DNA of 58,325 nucleotides from Methanobrevibacter sp. (GTDB lineage: Archaea > Methanobacteriota > Methanobacteria > Methanobacteriales > Methanobacteriaceae): positions 1 to 58,325 of the forward strand of contig NZ_JAUNXR010000003.1 of NCBI RefSeq assembly GCF_030539665.1, in the 5' to 3' direction. Made by a program: the position numbers and the translations under genes. The notes below the pieces were generated by a model. That model searched no databases, had not been told where the DNA came from, and saw only the letters and a program-made list of their open reading frames with translations. This document shows, in pieces, positions 36,529 to 45,788 of the stretch. Each line of letters starts with the position of its first letter. Position 1 is the stretch's first letter.

Positions 36529-37224
36529 TTAGGAGATTTTATATTTGGATAAAATTTTATCACCGACCCCATAAGGCCTGTTTCTGTAATATAGCTTGGC
36601 ATGCTCTACAATAAGGCCATGATAATCCTCATAATCCTTTACATCCCCTTCAAAGTTATCCTCAAACAGCCTTTTAAGCTTTAGATAAGTTACCTTTTCA
36701 GACACGTAGCCTAGATAGGAAAATATTCTCCTCGTATATGCGTCAACCACAAATTCCTTCTCATTGTAGGCGTAGAGCATGATGGAATCTGCAGTTTCGT
36801 TCCCTACTCCCTTAACAGACAGCACTTCCTTTCTTGAGGGAGTCTTGCCATCTAGAGAAATGTAGAACTCCGCAATGTTTTTCAAGTACAATGTCTTCTG
36901 ATTGTAATATCCCGTTGGCTTTATAAGCCTTTTAAATAGATCAGGATCGTCTTCAATGAAAGCAATTATGCCTTCGGGATTGAAATTCGTATATTTGGAT
37001 AAATTCTTTAATGCCCTATCTACACTTACCCAAGTGGTATTTTGAGTTAAGATGGTTCCCATGATAATTTCAAATTTACGATTATCCTCTAAAGAAGAAT
37101 TTTCAGCACCATATTTAATATTTTGAGCATCAACATCGGTTGTTGGCCACCAATGACCTTCATGAGGATAATTTTCTTTTAAAGTCCAATAAATATTGTT
37201 AATATTCTCCTTTATCTTATCCAT
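36529..37224 (-). CDS. HhH-GPD DNA glycosylase, MagIII-like
   Basis: A 231-aa helix-hairpin-helix base excision glycosylase. FEIIMGTILTQNTTW and the HhH segment VLSVKGVGNETADSIMLYA lead to the catalytic aspartate in FVVDAYTRR. Two features separate it from endonuclease III: the lysine that gives Nth its lyase activity (GRKTA) is glutamate here (GNETA), and the C-terminal four-cysteine Fe-S motif is absent. Both, and the N-terminal GHWWP segment, point to a monofunctional alkyl-purine glycosylase like Helicobacter MagIII. The second of two adjacent ATGs (37224) is better spaced from AGGTGAT. Confidence 0.78.
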   Translation of the reverse strand: MDKIKENINNIYWTLKENYPHEGHWWPTTDVDAQNIKYGAENSSLEDNRKFEIIMGTILTQNTTWVSVDRALKNLSKYTNFNPEGIIAFIEDDPDLFKRLIKPTGYYNQKTLYLKNIAEFYISLDGKTPSRKEVLSVKGVGNETADSIMLYAYNEKEFVVDAYTRRIFSYLGYVSEKVTYLKLKRLFEDNFEGDVKDYEDYHGLIVEHAKLYYRNRPYGVGDKILSKYKIS

Positions 37225-37318
37225 CATATCACCTTTTCAACTATGAAAAATTGTTTTTTTAATTATAAATACTTTATCAAACAAAATTAATATTCATAAA
37301 TTTAAAACTTGTGATATT

Positions 37319-38404
37319 ATGGCAAATCGATTTGGAGAAGTATTTTCTGTTACAAGCTTTGGTGCAAGCCATGGAAAAGCAATCGGAGCAGTCGTTGATG
37401 GATGTCCTGCTAATTTGGAATTAAGTGCTGAAGACATCCAAAAAGAATTAAATAAAAGGAAACCTGGAACAAGTGCAGTTACAACACCACGTAAAGAGGA
37501 CGATGAAGTTCAAATACTTTCAGGGATTTTTGAAGGAAAGACCGATGGAACACCAATAGCAGGAATTGTCTTTAATAAAAACCAGCATTCAAAAGACTAT
37601 TCAATGTTCAAAGACACACCTCGCCCATCCCATGGAGATTACGGATGGATGACCAGATATGGAAACTATGACTACAACGGAGGAGGTCGTGGAAGTGGAA
37701 GAACAACCATTGGCCATGTAATTGGTGGTGCAATAGCTAAAAAACTCCTTAAAAAATATGGTATTGAAGTAATAGCCCATGTAACCCAAATCGGAGACAT
37801 AAAATCATCAAAATTAAACATTGAAGACATTGAAAAAAATGTGGTTAGATGTGGTGATTTAGATGTTGCAAAGGAAATGGAAGAATTGATTATTGCAAAA
37901 AAACAGGAAGGAGATTCCGTGGGAGGAGTAGTTGAAATAATTGCTACCGGAATACCTGCAGGACTTGGAGAGCCAGTTTTCGGAAAGCTGGATGGAGATA
38001 TTGCACAAGTTTTAATGAATATCGGAGCTGTTAAAGGAGTTGAAATTGGTTCGGGTTTTGATGTTGCAAATAAACTAGGATCTGCAAACAACGACGAGTT
38101 TTATATTGAAAATGATGAAATAAAAACAAGAACTAACAATTCCGGAGGAATAATCGGTGGAATGAGCAATGGAATGCCTATTGTTGCCAGAATAGCTATT
38201 AAGCCAACCCCTTCAATATCAAAACTTCAGGAAACTGTAGACATGAAAAATATGGAAAATAAAAAAATAGAAATAAAAGGAAGACATGACCCTTGCATTG
38301 CTCCAAGAGTTACTGTCGTTGCAGAATCAAGTGTAGCTATCGTATTGGCCGACCATATGATTCGTTCCGGATTCATACATCCTACAAACATTGAAAATGA
38401 CTAA
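37319..38404 (+). CDS. aroC: Chorismate synthase
   Basis: Last step of the shikimate pathway, the FMN-dependent 1,4-elimination of EPSP phosphate. The 361-aa protein has the signatures [17 protein letters not shown], the [27 protein letters not shown] region binding FMN, and the C-terminal RHDPCIAPR. It overlaps the 3' end of the MBL-fold gene on the other strand by 4 bp. No other aro gene is nearby. Confidence 0.95.
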   Translation: MANRFGEVFSVTSFGASHGKAIGAVVDGCPANLELSAEDIQKELNKRKPGTSAVTTPRKEDDEVQILSGIFEGKTDGTPIAGIVFNKNQHSKDYSMFKDTPRPSHGDYGWMTRYGNYDYNGGGRGSGRTTIGHVIGGAIAKKLLKKYGIEVIAHVTQIGDIKSSKLNIEDIEKNVVRCGDLDVAKEMEELIIAKKQEGDSVGGVVEIIATGIPAGLGEPVFGKLDGDIAQVLMNIGAVKGVEIGSGFDVANKLGSANNDEFYIENDEIKTRTNNSGGIIGGMSNGMPIVARIAIKPTPSISKLQETVDMKNMENKKIEIKGRHDPCIAPRVTVVAESSVAIVLADHMIRSGFIHPTNIEND

Positions 38405-39303
38405 TTGTCCTTATTGATAGTTAGTTCATCAAATTCTTTATTTTTTAAGGTACTTTGATAAGTAGTTTCCCTTTCTTTTTTATATAATGAAGAACTAGGA
38501 TCCTTTAAAGACTTCATTCTTGAATATTGTGGCTTTGAATAGTTTATATCCAAAGACATACCGTCATAAGCAGCTAAAGTTTTGATACGTGTTTTTTTAG
38601 TAATCTTTTTAGCTTCAGATATCGGATTTGCATTAATCATTTTCAAACCAAAATGTGTCATGATAGCTAATTTAGGTTTGACTTCATTGATTAAGTCCTC
38701 AAAGTTTTTAGAGCACATATGACCTCTGATAGTCGTATCCCCTGGTCTTAGCACACTACATATTAATATATCTGCCCCTTCATGATATTCTGCCAATCCA
38801 TCAAAGTTTGATGTATCTGCCGTGTAAGATATTTTCAGATTTCCTTCATCAATTTGGAAACCGACACCTGTGGGATCTCCATGAATTGTTTTGGTTCCCT
38901 TGATTGTGAATCCATCAATTTTCTTAACATAATCCGGCTTCAGCAAGTAATTTTCTGATTTGCTTCTATGATAATCAGAAACACATGGGCCGAATTGTTT
39001 GAATCCTTCAAATACACTTTGACTTCCCATTATGACGCCTGTATCCCTAGTCATTCCTTTTGTTATGGCTTCAATGAGAATTTCAGCGTCTGAATAATGG
39101 TCAGTATGAGCATGTGAAACAAAAACGCCAGACAAGTTCCTAGGATCAAGTCCAAATTGATATGTTCTAACAAGAGCGCCTGGACCTGGGTCTATGTGAT
39201 AATTCTTGCCTTTCAAATTATCTATCCTGAAGCCCCCAGTCATTCTGCGCTGACTAATTGTGGAAAATCTTCCCCCACCAGTTCCCAAAAATGTTATTTT
39301 CAT
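38401..39303 (-). CDS. MBL-fold metallo-hydrolase (RNase Z-like)
   Basis: A 300-aa metallo-beta-lactamase fold protein. Metal ligands: [12 protein letters not shown] (HxHxDH), an aspartate in [10 protein letters not shown], and histidines in TIRGHMCS and IMTHFGLKM. It resembles RNase Z/ElaC and the phosphodiesterase branch but lacks the flexible arm of tRNase Z, so an unassigned hydrolase or nuclease is the safer call. ATG at 39303 follows GGAG; the longer frame starts with TTG inside the upstream gene. It forms an operon with the DUF2121-like gene (gap 15 bp). The last 40 residues are charged and probably disordered. Confidence 0.75.
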   Translation of the reverse strand: MKITFLGTGGGRFSTISQRRMTGGFRIDNLKGKNYHIDPGPGALVRTYQFGLDPRNLSGVFVSHAHTDHYSDAEILIEAITKGMTRDTGVIMGSQSVFEGFKQFGPCVSDYHRSKSENYLLKPDYVKKIDGFTIKGTKTIHGDPTGVGFQIDEGNLKISYTADTSNFDGLAEYHEGADILICSVLRPGDTTIRGHMCSKNFEDLINEVKPKLAIMTHFGLKMINANPISEAKKITKKTRIKTLAAYDGMSLDINYSKPQYSRMKSLKDPSSSLYKKERETTYQSTLKNKEFDELTINKDN

Positions 39304-39318
39304 TTGTTTCTCCTGCAA

Positions 39319-40233
39319 CTATGCATTACATAATATTATATTGCATTTAAGTGAAGATTTATCTTTCTTAAGACATAAATCCTCTCCTTCAATAACTACT
39401 TCATCTCCGACCTTTACATCGTCGCTTTCAGTAAACATTATAACATTTTCATTAGGCCCTGCAAGCTCTTTCCAGTTACCGTCATATGCAACTGTCTTGT
39501 CGTTGAGTTTGACTTCCAACATCTTGCCATCAACATTTATGACTTTTCCAACAGACCCCTCATCTATAATTTTAGATGCAAGCTCTATTTCTCTTGATTT
39601 TTCAATCAAATCGTTTTGAAGCTTTTGTCTGAACTTGCTCAACAGTTTGACATCGGTTTCGATGATTTCATCCAAATGTTTTTGTGCCTCTTGAGGTGTG
39701 TACTGTGGCTGTTTTAAAAGAACATCAACTTCCCCACCAACAGTCGGGGTTGATTTTGAAATTTCTTTAATAATTTCAGCAAATATGTCTCCCATATACT
39801 TTAAGCTCAATGATGATTTCCATTTTTTGGAAATTAGCTTTTCAGCTTCGGCCTTTGCGTATTTGTTTCCAAATATGATGATTGCCTTTTCACCTGAATT
39901 TTTAGAGGTTATGTTGGATCCGATCAACTCAATGATTTGATATCCGTTTGTGGTTCCGTAAATTCTTTTTCTTTTAGTTTCAAAAGCTCCCTTAGAACTT
40001 ACTTCACCTCTCACCACATCATCAATAGTGCTAATTTTATTTCCATCACTTGATAGTTTGATTTGAATATCTAATTCCTGAGCTCTATTTGTTAATTCCT
40101 CTTCACTAGTTATTTTACCAGCATATAATTCATCTTCCAATTGTGCCAAGTTATCCTTATTACCGAAATAAGCGATTTTTCTTTTATCACTTGCCATTAC
40201 ACATCCTTTTTTACCAATATATGCTATAATCAA
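39319..40233 (-). CDS. DUF2121-type protein with proteasome-like N-terminus
   Basis: A 304-aa archaeal protein of uncertain function. The N-terminus IAYIGKKGCVMASDKRKI closely follows the start of 20S proteasome beta subunits (KDGVVMASDKRAT), including the D and R of the ASDKR element. The position of the catalytic Thr1 is not threonine here, so a non-proteolytic Ntn-fold protein is likely. The middle (about 200-235) is a predicted coiled coil, and the C-terminal 70 residues look like a small beta domain (VGKVINVDGKMLEVKL). No ATG start is available: a TTG at 40233 lies about 13 bases after GGAGG. The proteasome relation is inference from one segment. Confidence 0.65.
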   Translation of the reverse strand: MIIAYIGKKGCVMASDKRKIAYFGNKDNLAQLEDELYAGKITSEEELTNRAQELDIQIKLSSDGNKISTIDDVVRGEVSSKGAFETKRKRIYGTTNGYQIIELIGSNITSKNSGEKAIIIFGNKYAKAEAEKLISKKWKSSLSLKYMGDIFAEIIKEISKSTPTVGGEVDVLLKQPQYTPQEAQKHLDEIIETDVKLLSKFRQKLQNDLIEKSREIELASKIIDEGSVGKVINVDGKMLEVKLNDKTVAYDGNWKELAGPNENVIMFTESDDVKVGDEVVIEGEDLCLKKDKSSLKCNIILCNA

Positions 40234-40328
40234 ACTAATAGTAATCCCTCCTTTGATTTTTTTATTTTTTTATATTAATTATAATTTATACTATTTATAA
40301 GTTAAATACTTTCCAAGCAATTTTTCCA

Positions 40329-40409
40329 ACCATATATTTATATATTAATTAAAATCTAAATTATTAATTATGATAAATTGTTAATTATTTATCATTATAA
40401 ATTAACAAT
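40329..40409 (+). promoter_or_regulatory. Promoter and leader inverted repeat of the acetyl-CoA synthetase gene
   Basis: A TATA-like CATATATTTATATATT covers about 40331-40346, which would start transcription near 40362. Inside the predicted leader lies a 10-bp inverted repeat ATTGTTAATT (40377-40386) / AATTAACAAT (40400-40409) with a 13-base spacer, upstream of the GGAG at 40421. It could be an operator or an RNA hairpin. Symmetric AT-rich sites of this size suit a dimeric repressor. Confidence 0.4.
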
Positions 40410-40432
40410 CCAACAAATATGGAGACTATTTT

Positions 40433-42532
40433 ATGAAAAATCTTGATAAGATATTCAAACCTGATTCTGTGGCTGTAATCGGAGCATCTGATACTCCGGG
40501 TAAAGTAGGTTACATTATCGTTGCAAATATGATTTCTGGAGGATATCCTGGAAAAATATTCCCAGTGAATCCTAAAGGCGGAGAAATCCAAGGATTAAAA
40601 GCTTACAAAAACATAAAAGACATCCCAGAAATGGTCGATTTAGTAATAATGTCCATTCCAGCTGCTTTCGTAAACGAATCTGTTAAAGATTGTGGAGAAG
40701 CAGGTGTAGAAAATATGGTTGTAATTAGTGCTGGATTTAAAGAAATTGGAGAAGAAGGTGCTAAATTAGAAGCTGAATTAACAGCTCTCGGAGAAAAATA
40801 TGGAATCAACATTATTGGACCAAACAGTTTAGGTACCACCGATTCACATACTCCGTTAAACTCCTCATTCTCACAAATGATGCCTCCAGCAGGTAACATT
40901 GCATTTATCTCACAAAGTGGAGCTATGATGGTAGCTATTCTTGATTGGAGTGTAACCTCAGGAATAGGATTCAGTAAAGTAATCAGTTTAGGAAATAAGG
41001 CAGGAGTAACTGAAATTGAATTGATGGATTATTTAGCTAACGATCCAGAGACTGCTGTAATCATTTGTTACTTAGAATCAATTACAGACGATCCAAACTT
41101 TGTAAATGCATTAAGAGAAACTGCAGCTAAAAAACCGATTATTGTTCTTAAATCCGGTTCCAGTTCTGCAGGTGCACAAGCAGCATCATCACATACCGGT
41201 GCATTAGCAGGTAGTGACATTGCATTTGATACTGCATTTAGACAATCTGGAATTTTACGTGTAGAAACCATGGCAGACCTATTTGACTTAGGATTAGCAT
41301 TTTCAAAAGCACCACTTCCAAGTGGACCTAATGTAGCTATCATCACCAATGCAGGTGGTGGAGGAGTAGTAACTGTAGACGCTATGGAAAAAGCAGGTTT
41401 AGAACTTGTCCAGTTTGACGATGAAACTAAAGCAAAACTAAAAGAATGTATCCCTGATGAAGGTAGTGCAAACAACCCAATTGACGTTCTTGGAGATGCA
41501 CCAGTAACAAGATACAAAGAATCACTGGATATTGTTTTAGATGATCCTCAAGTAGACAGTTTGATTATCATGGTATGTCCAACCGCATCCGCAGATCCTG
41601 ATGGAATTGCAGAAGTAATTCTTGAAGCTGAGAAGAAATTTGAAAAACCTATCCTTGTCGTAAACATGGGTGGACCTTCATTTGAAAATGCAAATGACAT
41701 GCTTAGAAAAAACAATGTTCCTACTTATGTTTTCCCTGAAACCGCTGTAAAAGCGCTTGAAGCAATGACAAGATATGCACGTCTTGAAAGCAGAGAATAC
41801 AACGACTGCGTAAGCAATATTGAAGGAACCAATCCTGAAGTTGTAGCTGAAATATTTGAAAAAGTTAAAGCTGACGGAAGAGACACATTACTTGGAAGTG
41901 AAGCATATGCAGTAGCTGACGCTTACGGAATTTCCGCAGCTCCAATCAAGCTTGCAACCTCAGCGGCTGAAGCAGGAGACCTTGCAGAAGAAATGGAATT
42001 CCCAGTCGTACTTAAAATCGCTTCCGACAAAATACTTCACAAATCCGATATCGGAGGAGTAAAAGTTGGAATTGAAAACAGGGAAGAGGCAGAAGCAGCT
42101 TACGATGAAATTATAGCTAATGCAAAAGAAGCACATCCAGACATCATTCCTGACGGAGTGGAAGTTCAGAAAATGATGCCTACAGGACAGGAAGTTCTTG
42201 TTGGTATGATTAAGGACAAACAATTCGGTCCTATGATTGCTTTCGGTATGGGAGGAATCTACGTAAACCTTATTGAAGATGTTGCTTTCAACCTAGCTAA
42301 AGGCCTTACCTGCCAAGAAATCGATGAGCAAATTGAAAAGACTAAAGTCTGCACATTACTTAAAGGTTACAGAGGAGAAGCTCCTTGTGACATAGATGAA
42401 GTAAAAGAAGCTGTTAAAAGAATAGCCAAATTAACTTTAGACTTCCCAGAAATATCTGAATTAGATATCAACCCTATCTTCGTTTATGAAGAAGGTTCAA
42501 GTGCTCTTGACGTAAAAATCAAACTCGAATAA
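40433..42532 (+). CDS. acd: Acetate-CoA ligase (ADP-forming), alpha-beta fusion
   Basis: Interconverts acyl-CoA, ADP and phosphate with acid, CoA and ATP. The 699-aa protein is a full alpha-beta fusion. It has an N-terminal CoA-binding Rossmann domain (SVAVIGASDTPGKVG), a succinyl-CoA ligase-like domain with the phospho-histidine in SSHTGALAGSD, and a C-terminal ATP-grasp domain (from about 470) whose second histidine is in ILHKSDIGGVKVG, with GPMIAFGMGGIYV further on. It may salvage energy from acetyl-CoA or activate acetate for carbon assimilation; direction cannot be told. ATG 40433 has GGAG 9 bases upstream. It has its own promoter and terminator. Confidence 0.9.
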   Translation: MKNLDKIFKPDSVAVIGASDTPGKVGYIIVANMISGGYPGKIFPVNPKGGEIQGLKAYKNIKDIPEMVDLVIMSIPAAFVNESVKDCGEAGVENMVVISAGFKEIGEEGAKLEAELTALGEKYGINIIGPNSLGTTDSHTPLNSSFSQMMPPAGNIAFISQSGAMMVAILDWSVTSGIGFSKVISLGNKAGVTEIELMDYLANDPETAVIICYLESITDDPNFVNALRETAAKKPIIVLKSGSSSAGAQAASSHTGALAGSDIAFDTAFRQSGILRVETMADLFDLGLAFSKAPLPSGPNVAIITNAGGGGVVTVDAMEKAGLELVQFDDETKAKLKECIPDEGSANNPIDVLGDAPVTRYKESLDIVLDDPQVDSLIIMVCPTASADPDGIAEVILEAEKKFEKPILVVNMGGPSFENANDMLRKNNVPTYVFPETAVKALEAMTRYARLESREYNDCVSNIEGTNPEVVAEIFEKVKADGRDTLLGSEAYAVADAYGISAAPIKLATSAAEAGDLAEEMEFPVVLKIASDKILHKSDIGGVKVGIENREEAEAAYDEIIANAKEAHPDIIPDGVEVQKMMPTGQEVLVGMIKDKQFGPMIAFGMGGIYVNLIEDVAFNLAKGLTCQEIDEQIEKTKVCTLLKGYRGEAPCDIDEVKEAVKRIAKLTLDFPEISELDINPIFVYEEGSSALDVKIKLE

Positions 42533-42565
42533 ATTTCTCAACTTTTTGAGAAATTCTCTTTTTTT
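42532..42565 (+). terminator. Hairpin plus T tract after acd
   Basis: AATTTCTCAA / TTGAGAAATT (42532-42541 and 42546-42555) form a perfect 10-bp stem with a 4-base loop right at the acd stop codon, followed by CTCTTTTTTTATTTT. It has the form of a bacterial intrinsic terminator; in archaea the T tract alone may suffice. Confidence 0.7.
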
Positions 42566-42796
42566 ATTTTCGTTATGTAGATTAACGGATATTTATTTTC
42601 AACATTATATTCAATGTTCCATATATTTTCATATCTCTTTAATATTTTTATAAGATTAATTGAATCTATATAAAATAAACATAGCTATTTTTAATTATAT
42701 CATTATAAAAAACATGGTAAAAAATTACAATATTGCATATATTTAAAAACTAAAAAAATAAATAAACTATCTAAATAAAAAAAAAGAGGTAATAGT

Positions 42797-43291
42797 ATGA
42801 ACGGTGAATTTGATATAGAACTTTATACAATTGCAATGACCAGACTAAATAATGGCTTTGCAAAAGTAGGCGATATAATTCAAGAAAATGCAGCTGTACT
42901 TAACAGCGAAAATGAAGATGAAGAAAGAGAAAAGAAATTGGACAAAATGGCGGTTTCAATAAAAAGAACATTGCCTGACTTTAAAAATGCATGCAAGGAA
43001 TTTAAAGATCTCTATGCTGACATCGAATCTGATTTAAATAGTAAAGAGATAAACCTAAATGATTACGAACCTTTCTTCAAACATGTTCAAGAGACATTTC
43101 CACAATCCTCAATCGATTTGGAAAAAGGAATAAAAGGAATCCAGGATGCAGTTCAAATTGCAACAGGACCTCTTGATTACGCAGTAGCTGACCTAGCACA
43201 AATAATTGATGAAATATTGGCTACATTTACTGCATTATACTCACTTTCCTGCAACACCCTTGAAAAAATACAAAAAGGAGAGTTAAGATGA
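42797..43291 (+). CDS. Hypothetical helical protein, 164 aa
   Basis: Not recognised. The protein is acidic and almost entirely helical (heptad-like stretches at about 40-75 and 95-160), without signal peptide, membrane span or cysteine motif. A GAGGT site precedes the ATG. Its stop overlaps the start of the DUF447 gene by 4 bp (ATGA), so the two are translationally coupled and the products may interact. Confidence 0.7.
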   Translation: MNGEFDIELYTIAMTRLNNGFAKVGDIIQENAAVLNSENEDEEREKKLDKMAVSIKRTLPDFKNACKEFKDLYADIESDLNSKEINLNDYEPFFKHVQETFPQSSIDLEKGIKGIQDAVQIATGPLDYAVADLAQIIDEILATFTALYSLSCNTLEKIQKGELR

Positions 43292-43905
43292 ATCTTGAAA
43301 GAGTAGGAATAAAGCCACAATTGAAATATGAGTGCATTTATACCACCATATCAAAGGATGGCAAAAAAGATGCCGCACCTATCGGATTCACATATCTTGG
43401 AAATGACAAAGTGAAATGCAGCATTTTTGAGGATGCGCAGACACTTAAAAACATTCTTGATACAAGAAGGTATGTTGTAAACATTACCCAGGATCCAATG
43501 GCATTTGCATATGCGACAATAGCTAACGTGCCTGAGGACTACTACACCAACGACGAGTCAATAGCTATCCTGAAAGATGCTCCATCATATCTAGTTATAG
43601 ATGTTGAGGACATTGAAGAAAAACATGCGGAAAGATATCCAATCGAGAATGACAAGTCAAGATTCGAGATTACTGGAAAAATAGACAAATTCGTGGTTAA
43701 CGACGATTCCGTAAAAGCATTCAACCGTGGCATGGGATGCCTTATAGACTCACTCGTAAACTATACAAGATACTACATTGTTGACGATGAGGGTAAAAAA
43801 TTCTTCGATGAAAGACTTGAAGAAAACCAAAGAATTATCAACAAGGTGGCCGATAGCAACGTTATTGAAGCTATGGAACTGTTAAAAAAGAATCAAGAAA
43901 AATAA
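43288..43905 (+). CDS. DUF447 family protein (FMN-binding split-barrel type)
   Basis: A 205-aa protein of the DUF447 family. Members have a split beta-barrel as in pyridoxamine-phosphate oxidase and flavin reductases, and probably bind FMN. The family is conserved in methanogens and also appears in gene sets for tetrahydromethanopterin in methylotrophic bacteria. Features seen: ECIYTTISKDGKKDAAPIGFTYL opening, RRYVVNITQDPMAF, and a helical C-terminal part beginning FNRGMGCLIDSLVNYTRY. It is translationally coupled to the preceding helical protein. No enzymatic activity is established to my knowledge. Confidence 0.8.
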   Translation: MNLERVGIKPQLKYECIYTTISKDGKKDAAPIGFTYLGNDKVKCSIFEDAQTLKNILDTRRYVVNITQDPMAFAYATIANVPEDYYTNDESIAILKDAPSYLVIDVEDIEEKHAERYPIENDKSRFEITGKIDKFVVNDDSVKAFNRGMGCLIDSLVNYTRYYIVDDEGKKFFDERLEENQRIINKVADSNVIEAMELLKKNQEK

Positions 43906-43917
43906 ATAAAAAAAAAT

Positions 43918-43938
43918 GGAAGTATTAACAATACTTCC
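43918..43938 (-). terminator. Terminator of the substrate-binding protein gene
   Basis: GGAAGTATT / AATACTTCC, a perfect 9-bp stem with a 3-base loop, directly abuts the stop codon of the - strand gene and is followed on that strand by ATTTTTTTTTATTTATTT. It lies 12 bp after the stop of the convergent DUF447 gene and may serve both. Confidence 0.7.
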
Positions 43939-44883
43939 TTAATTACCATTCCAGAATATTTTCTGTTCTGATAATGGTTCTTTTAAAATACCTAATTCTA
44001 CTTCCAAGTTCATGAAATCCATGATACTTTGTTTGTAGCTAGCATCCAAACCTGAGATGAAATTAATACCGCCGAGAGCTTTTTCTTCCAAAGTCACATT
44101 TGAAACAATCTCTTTAGGCAATTGTGAAGCTGCACCTTTGGAATCCTTTTTAATGATGTCGGTTGCTTCCTTGTGAGCATCAATTAAATCTTTTAATTCA
44201 TCAGGATGATCAGCGATAAACTTATCTGAAGCTGCAACTACACAACATGGGTGTCCTGGAAGAATTTCAGATGAATTAACTAATAATTTATGTCCGTTTT
44301 CAGTAGCAGTGGTCACATATGGTTCATAAGTCAACATACCATCAATCTTGTTAGAATTCAATGCATCATTCATAGGAGCCACTTTCATTGCAGATACTTT
44401 TAAATCATCTACAGACATGCCATTTTGTTTTAAGTAGTATTGGAGTAACATGTATTGGATGGAAGCTTCACCAGGAGTTGCGATTGATTTTCCTTTCAAG
44501 TCTGAAGCCTGTGTAATTCCAGAAGCTTCTGAAACTGCAAGTCCACTACCTTCAGTCTGTACACCGGATACAACTTTTACAGGTACGCCTTTTTCAATTG
44601 AGGATAATACTGGAGTAATTCCAACATAACCTACATCAACTTCACCACTAGCCATAGCGGTCATCAAATCTCCACCATTGTTGAACTGTACAAGCTCTAC
44701 GGAGATACCTTTATCATTATAAATGCCTTGAGCATCAGCTATAAAAAGTGCAGCGTCGTGATCGGAAGGAAGGTAACCAATTTTTACAGTACCTTCAGAA
44801 CTATTGCCGGAAAGCATGAAAGCTGCTCCAGCAACGATAATTACCACTATCACAATAATAGCTGCAAGTAATTTTTTATTCAT
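43939..44883 (-). CDS. ABC transporter substrate-binding protein (NMT1/SsuA type)
   Basis: A 314-aa extracytoplasmic solute-binding protein of the nitrate/sulfonate/taurine/thiamine-precursor group. Residues 6-25 form a hydrophobic anchor (LLAAIIVIVVIIVAGAAFML) with no lipobox cysteine. The mature part has the type II fold signatures IGYLPSDHDAALFIADAQG, VQFNNGGDLMTAMASGEVDVGYVG and DGMLTYEPYVTTA. The paired cysteines in GHPCCVVA are notable. No permease or ATPase gene is adjacent, so the transporter partners lie elsewhere. Its location just before the CoM genes makes a sulfonate ligand tempting, but this is a guess. Confidence 0.82.
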   Translation of the reverse strand: MNKKLLAAIIVIVVIIVAGAAFMLSGNSSEGTVKIGYLPSDHDAALFIADAQGIYNDKGISVELVQFNNGGDLMTAMASGEVDVGYVGITPVLSSIEKGVPVKVVSGVQTEGSGLAVSEASGITQASDLKGKSIATPGEASIQYMLLQYYLKQNGMSVDDLKVSAMKVAPMNDALNSNKIDGMLTYEPYVTTATENGHKLLVNSSEILPGHPCCVVAASDKFIADHPDELKDLIDAHKEATDIIKKDSKGAASQLPKEIVSNVTLEEKALGGINFISGLDASYKQSIMDFMNLEVELGILKEPLSEQKIFWNGN

Positions 44884-45032
44884 TATTAAATCACCAAAAA
44901 ATATTAATTATAATTAATACATTATTATATTTTAATAAAAGAGCATATATTATTTTATATTTTATCTTATATTTTATCCAAATGAAATTGAATTGATGCT
45001 AATTTAAAAATCATGTGAATAAGCTTAAACAA

Positions 45033-45752
45033 CTAAATTTTATCCAGCCTGAATTCGCTGGTCTTGACCAATTTTGGAAGCTTCCCGATTGTTCCGACAT
45101 TGTCTCCACAGATAATCAGAACCCCGTTGAAATATTCCCTATAGTCCTCACAGACCTCCAATGCATTGGAAATAGCTTCATTGGAATTATCCCCATTTAC
45201 TTCATTTGCAATCCTTGTTGCCAATCCATCAGCCAAAGAACTTGAATTTCCAACTACAGTAACAGAATCAGAACTTCCGAAACTAATGGAATGACCTATT
45301 TTACCAGAGGAAGTGCATATTCCCAATGGAACCCTTCGCGGTTTGATTCTGAATGCTATGTTGTTTTCTATTACTTTATTATTGGAATAAATCCCGCACA
45401 ATACGGTTTTATTGTTTAAAATAGCTATGTCCCCACCATTTTCAACTATGGAATATCTTGATCCTAACTGAATCAAGCGATTCAAGCATAGTTCAGAAAT
45501 AGAGCCTGCAACACAGGCCATAGGGCCAACATCGGCCTTTTTAGATGAATCAGCCATTAATCCTATAATGTCTTCCTGTTTATCAACTTTCAAATCCAAG
45601 TTATCAAGGGACAATAGGAAATCCCTATTGGAATTGATGAATGAGTTGAGGGAATTGTGGATTTTATAGATTAACAGCCTTAAATCATTGCTTTTGATAT
45701 CTGTTGTTAATCTGATATGGGTCTGGTTAATGTCAATGTTTTCACTATACAT
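45033..45752 (-). CDS. UPF0280 / ApbE-like protein (COG2122)
   Basis: A 239-aa protein of the UPF0280 family, related to ApbE. Features: ADVGPMACVAGSISEL, the GGDIAILN segment typical of ApbE-like folds (ENGGDIA), PLGICTSSGKIGHSISFG and SSLADGLATRIAN. As far as I recall, COG2122 proteins act with COG1900 proteins in a sulfide-dependent homocysteine route in methanogens. Here it sits beside comDE and a COG1900-type gene (marker 16) lies 5 kb away, so a role in CoM sulfur chemistry is suggested. It diverges from comD with only 36 bp between starts. Confidence 0.8.
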   Translation of the reverse strand: MYSENIDINQTHIRLTTDIKSNDLRLLIYKIHNSLNSFINSNRDFLLSLDNLDLKVDKQEDIIGLMADSSKKADVGPMACVAGSISELCLNRLIQLGSRYSIVENGGDIAILNNKTVLCGIYSNNKVIENNIAFRIKPRRVPLGICTSSGKIGHSISFGSSDSVTVVGNSSSLADGLATRIANEVNGDNSNEAISNALEVCEDYREYFNGVLIICGDNVGTIGKLPKLVKTSEFRLDKI

Positions 45753-45753
45753 T

Positions 45754-45785
45754 AAATATATTATTAAAAACTTTCCTAAAATAAA
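45754..45785. promoter_or_regulatory. Compact divergent promoter of UPF0280 and comDE
   Basis: Only 36 bp separate the two start codons. On the + strand AAATATATTA (45754-45763) lies about 29 bp before the comD ATG, so the message would be leaderless or nearly so. On the - strand CATAAATTTAT lies about 29 bp before the UPF0280 start. No ribosome site precedes either gene. The TATA boxes sit inside each other's transcript start region, so the two genes probably share control. Confidence 0.45.
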
Positions 45786-45788
45786 TTT

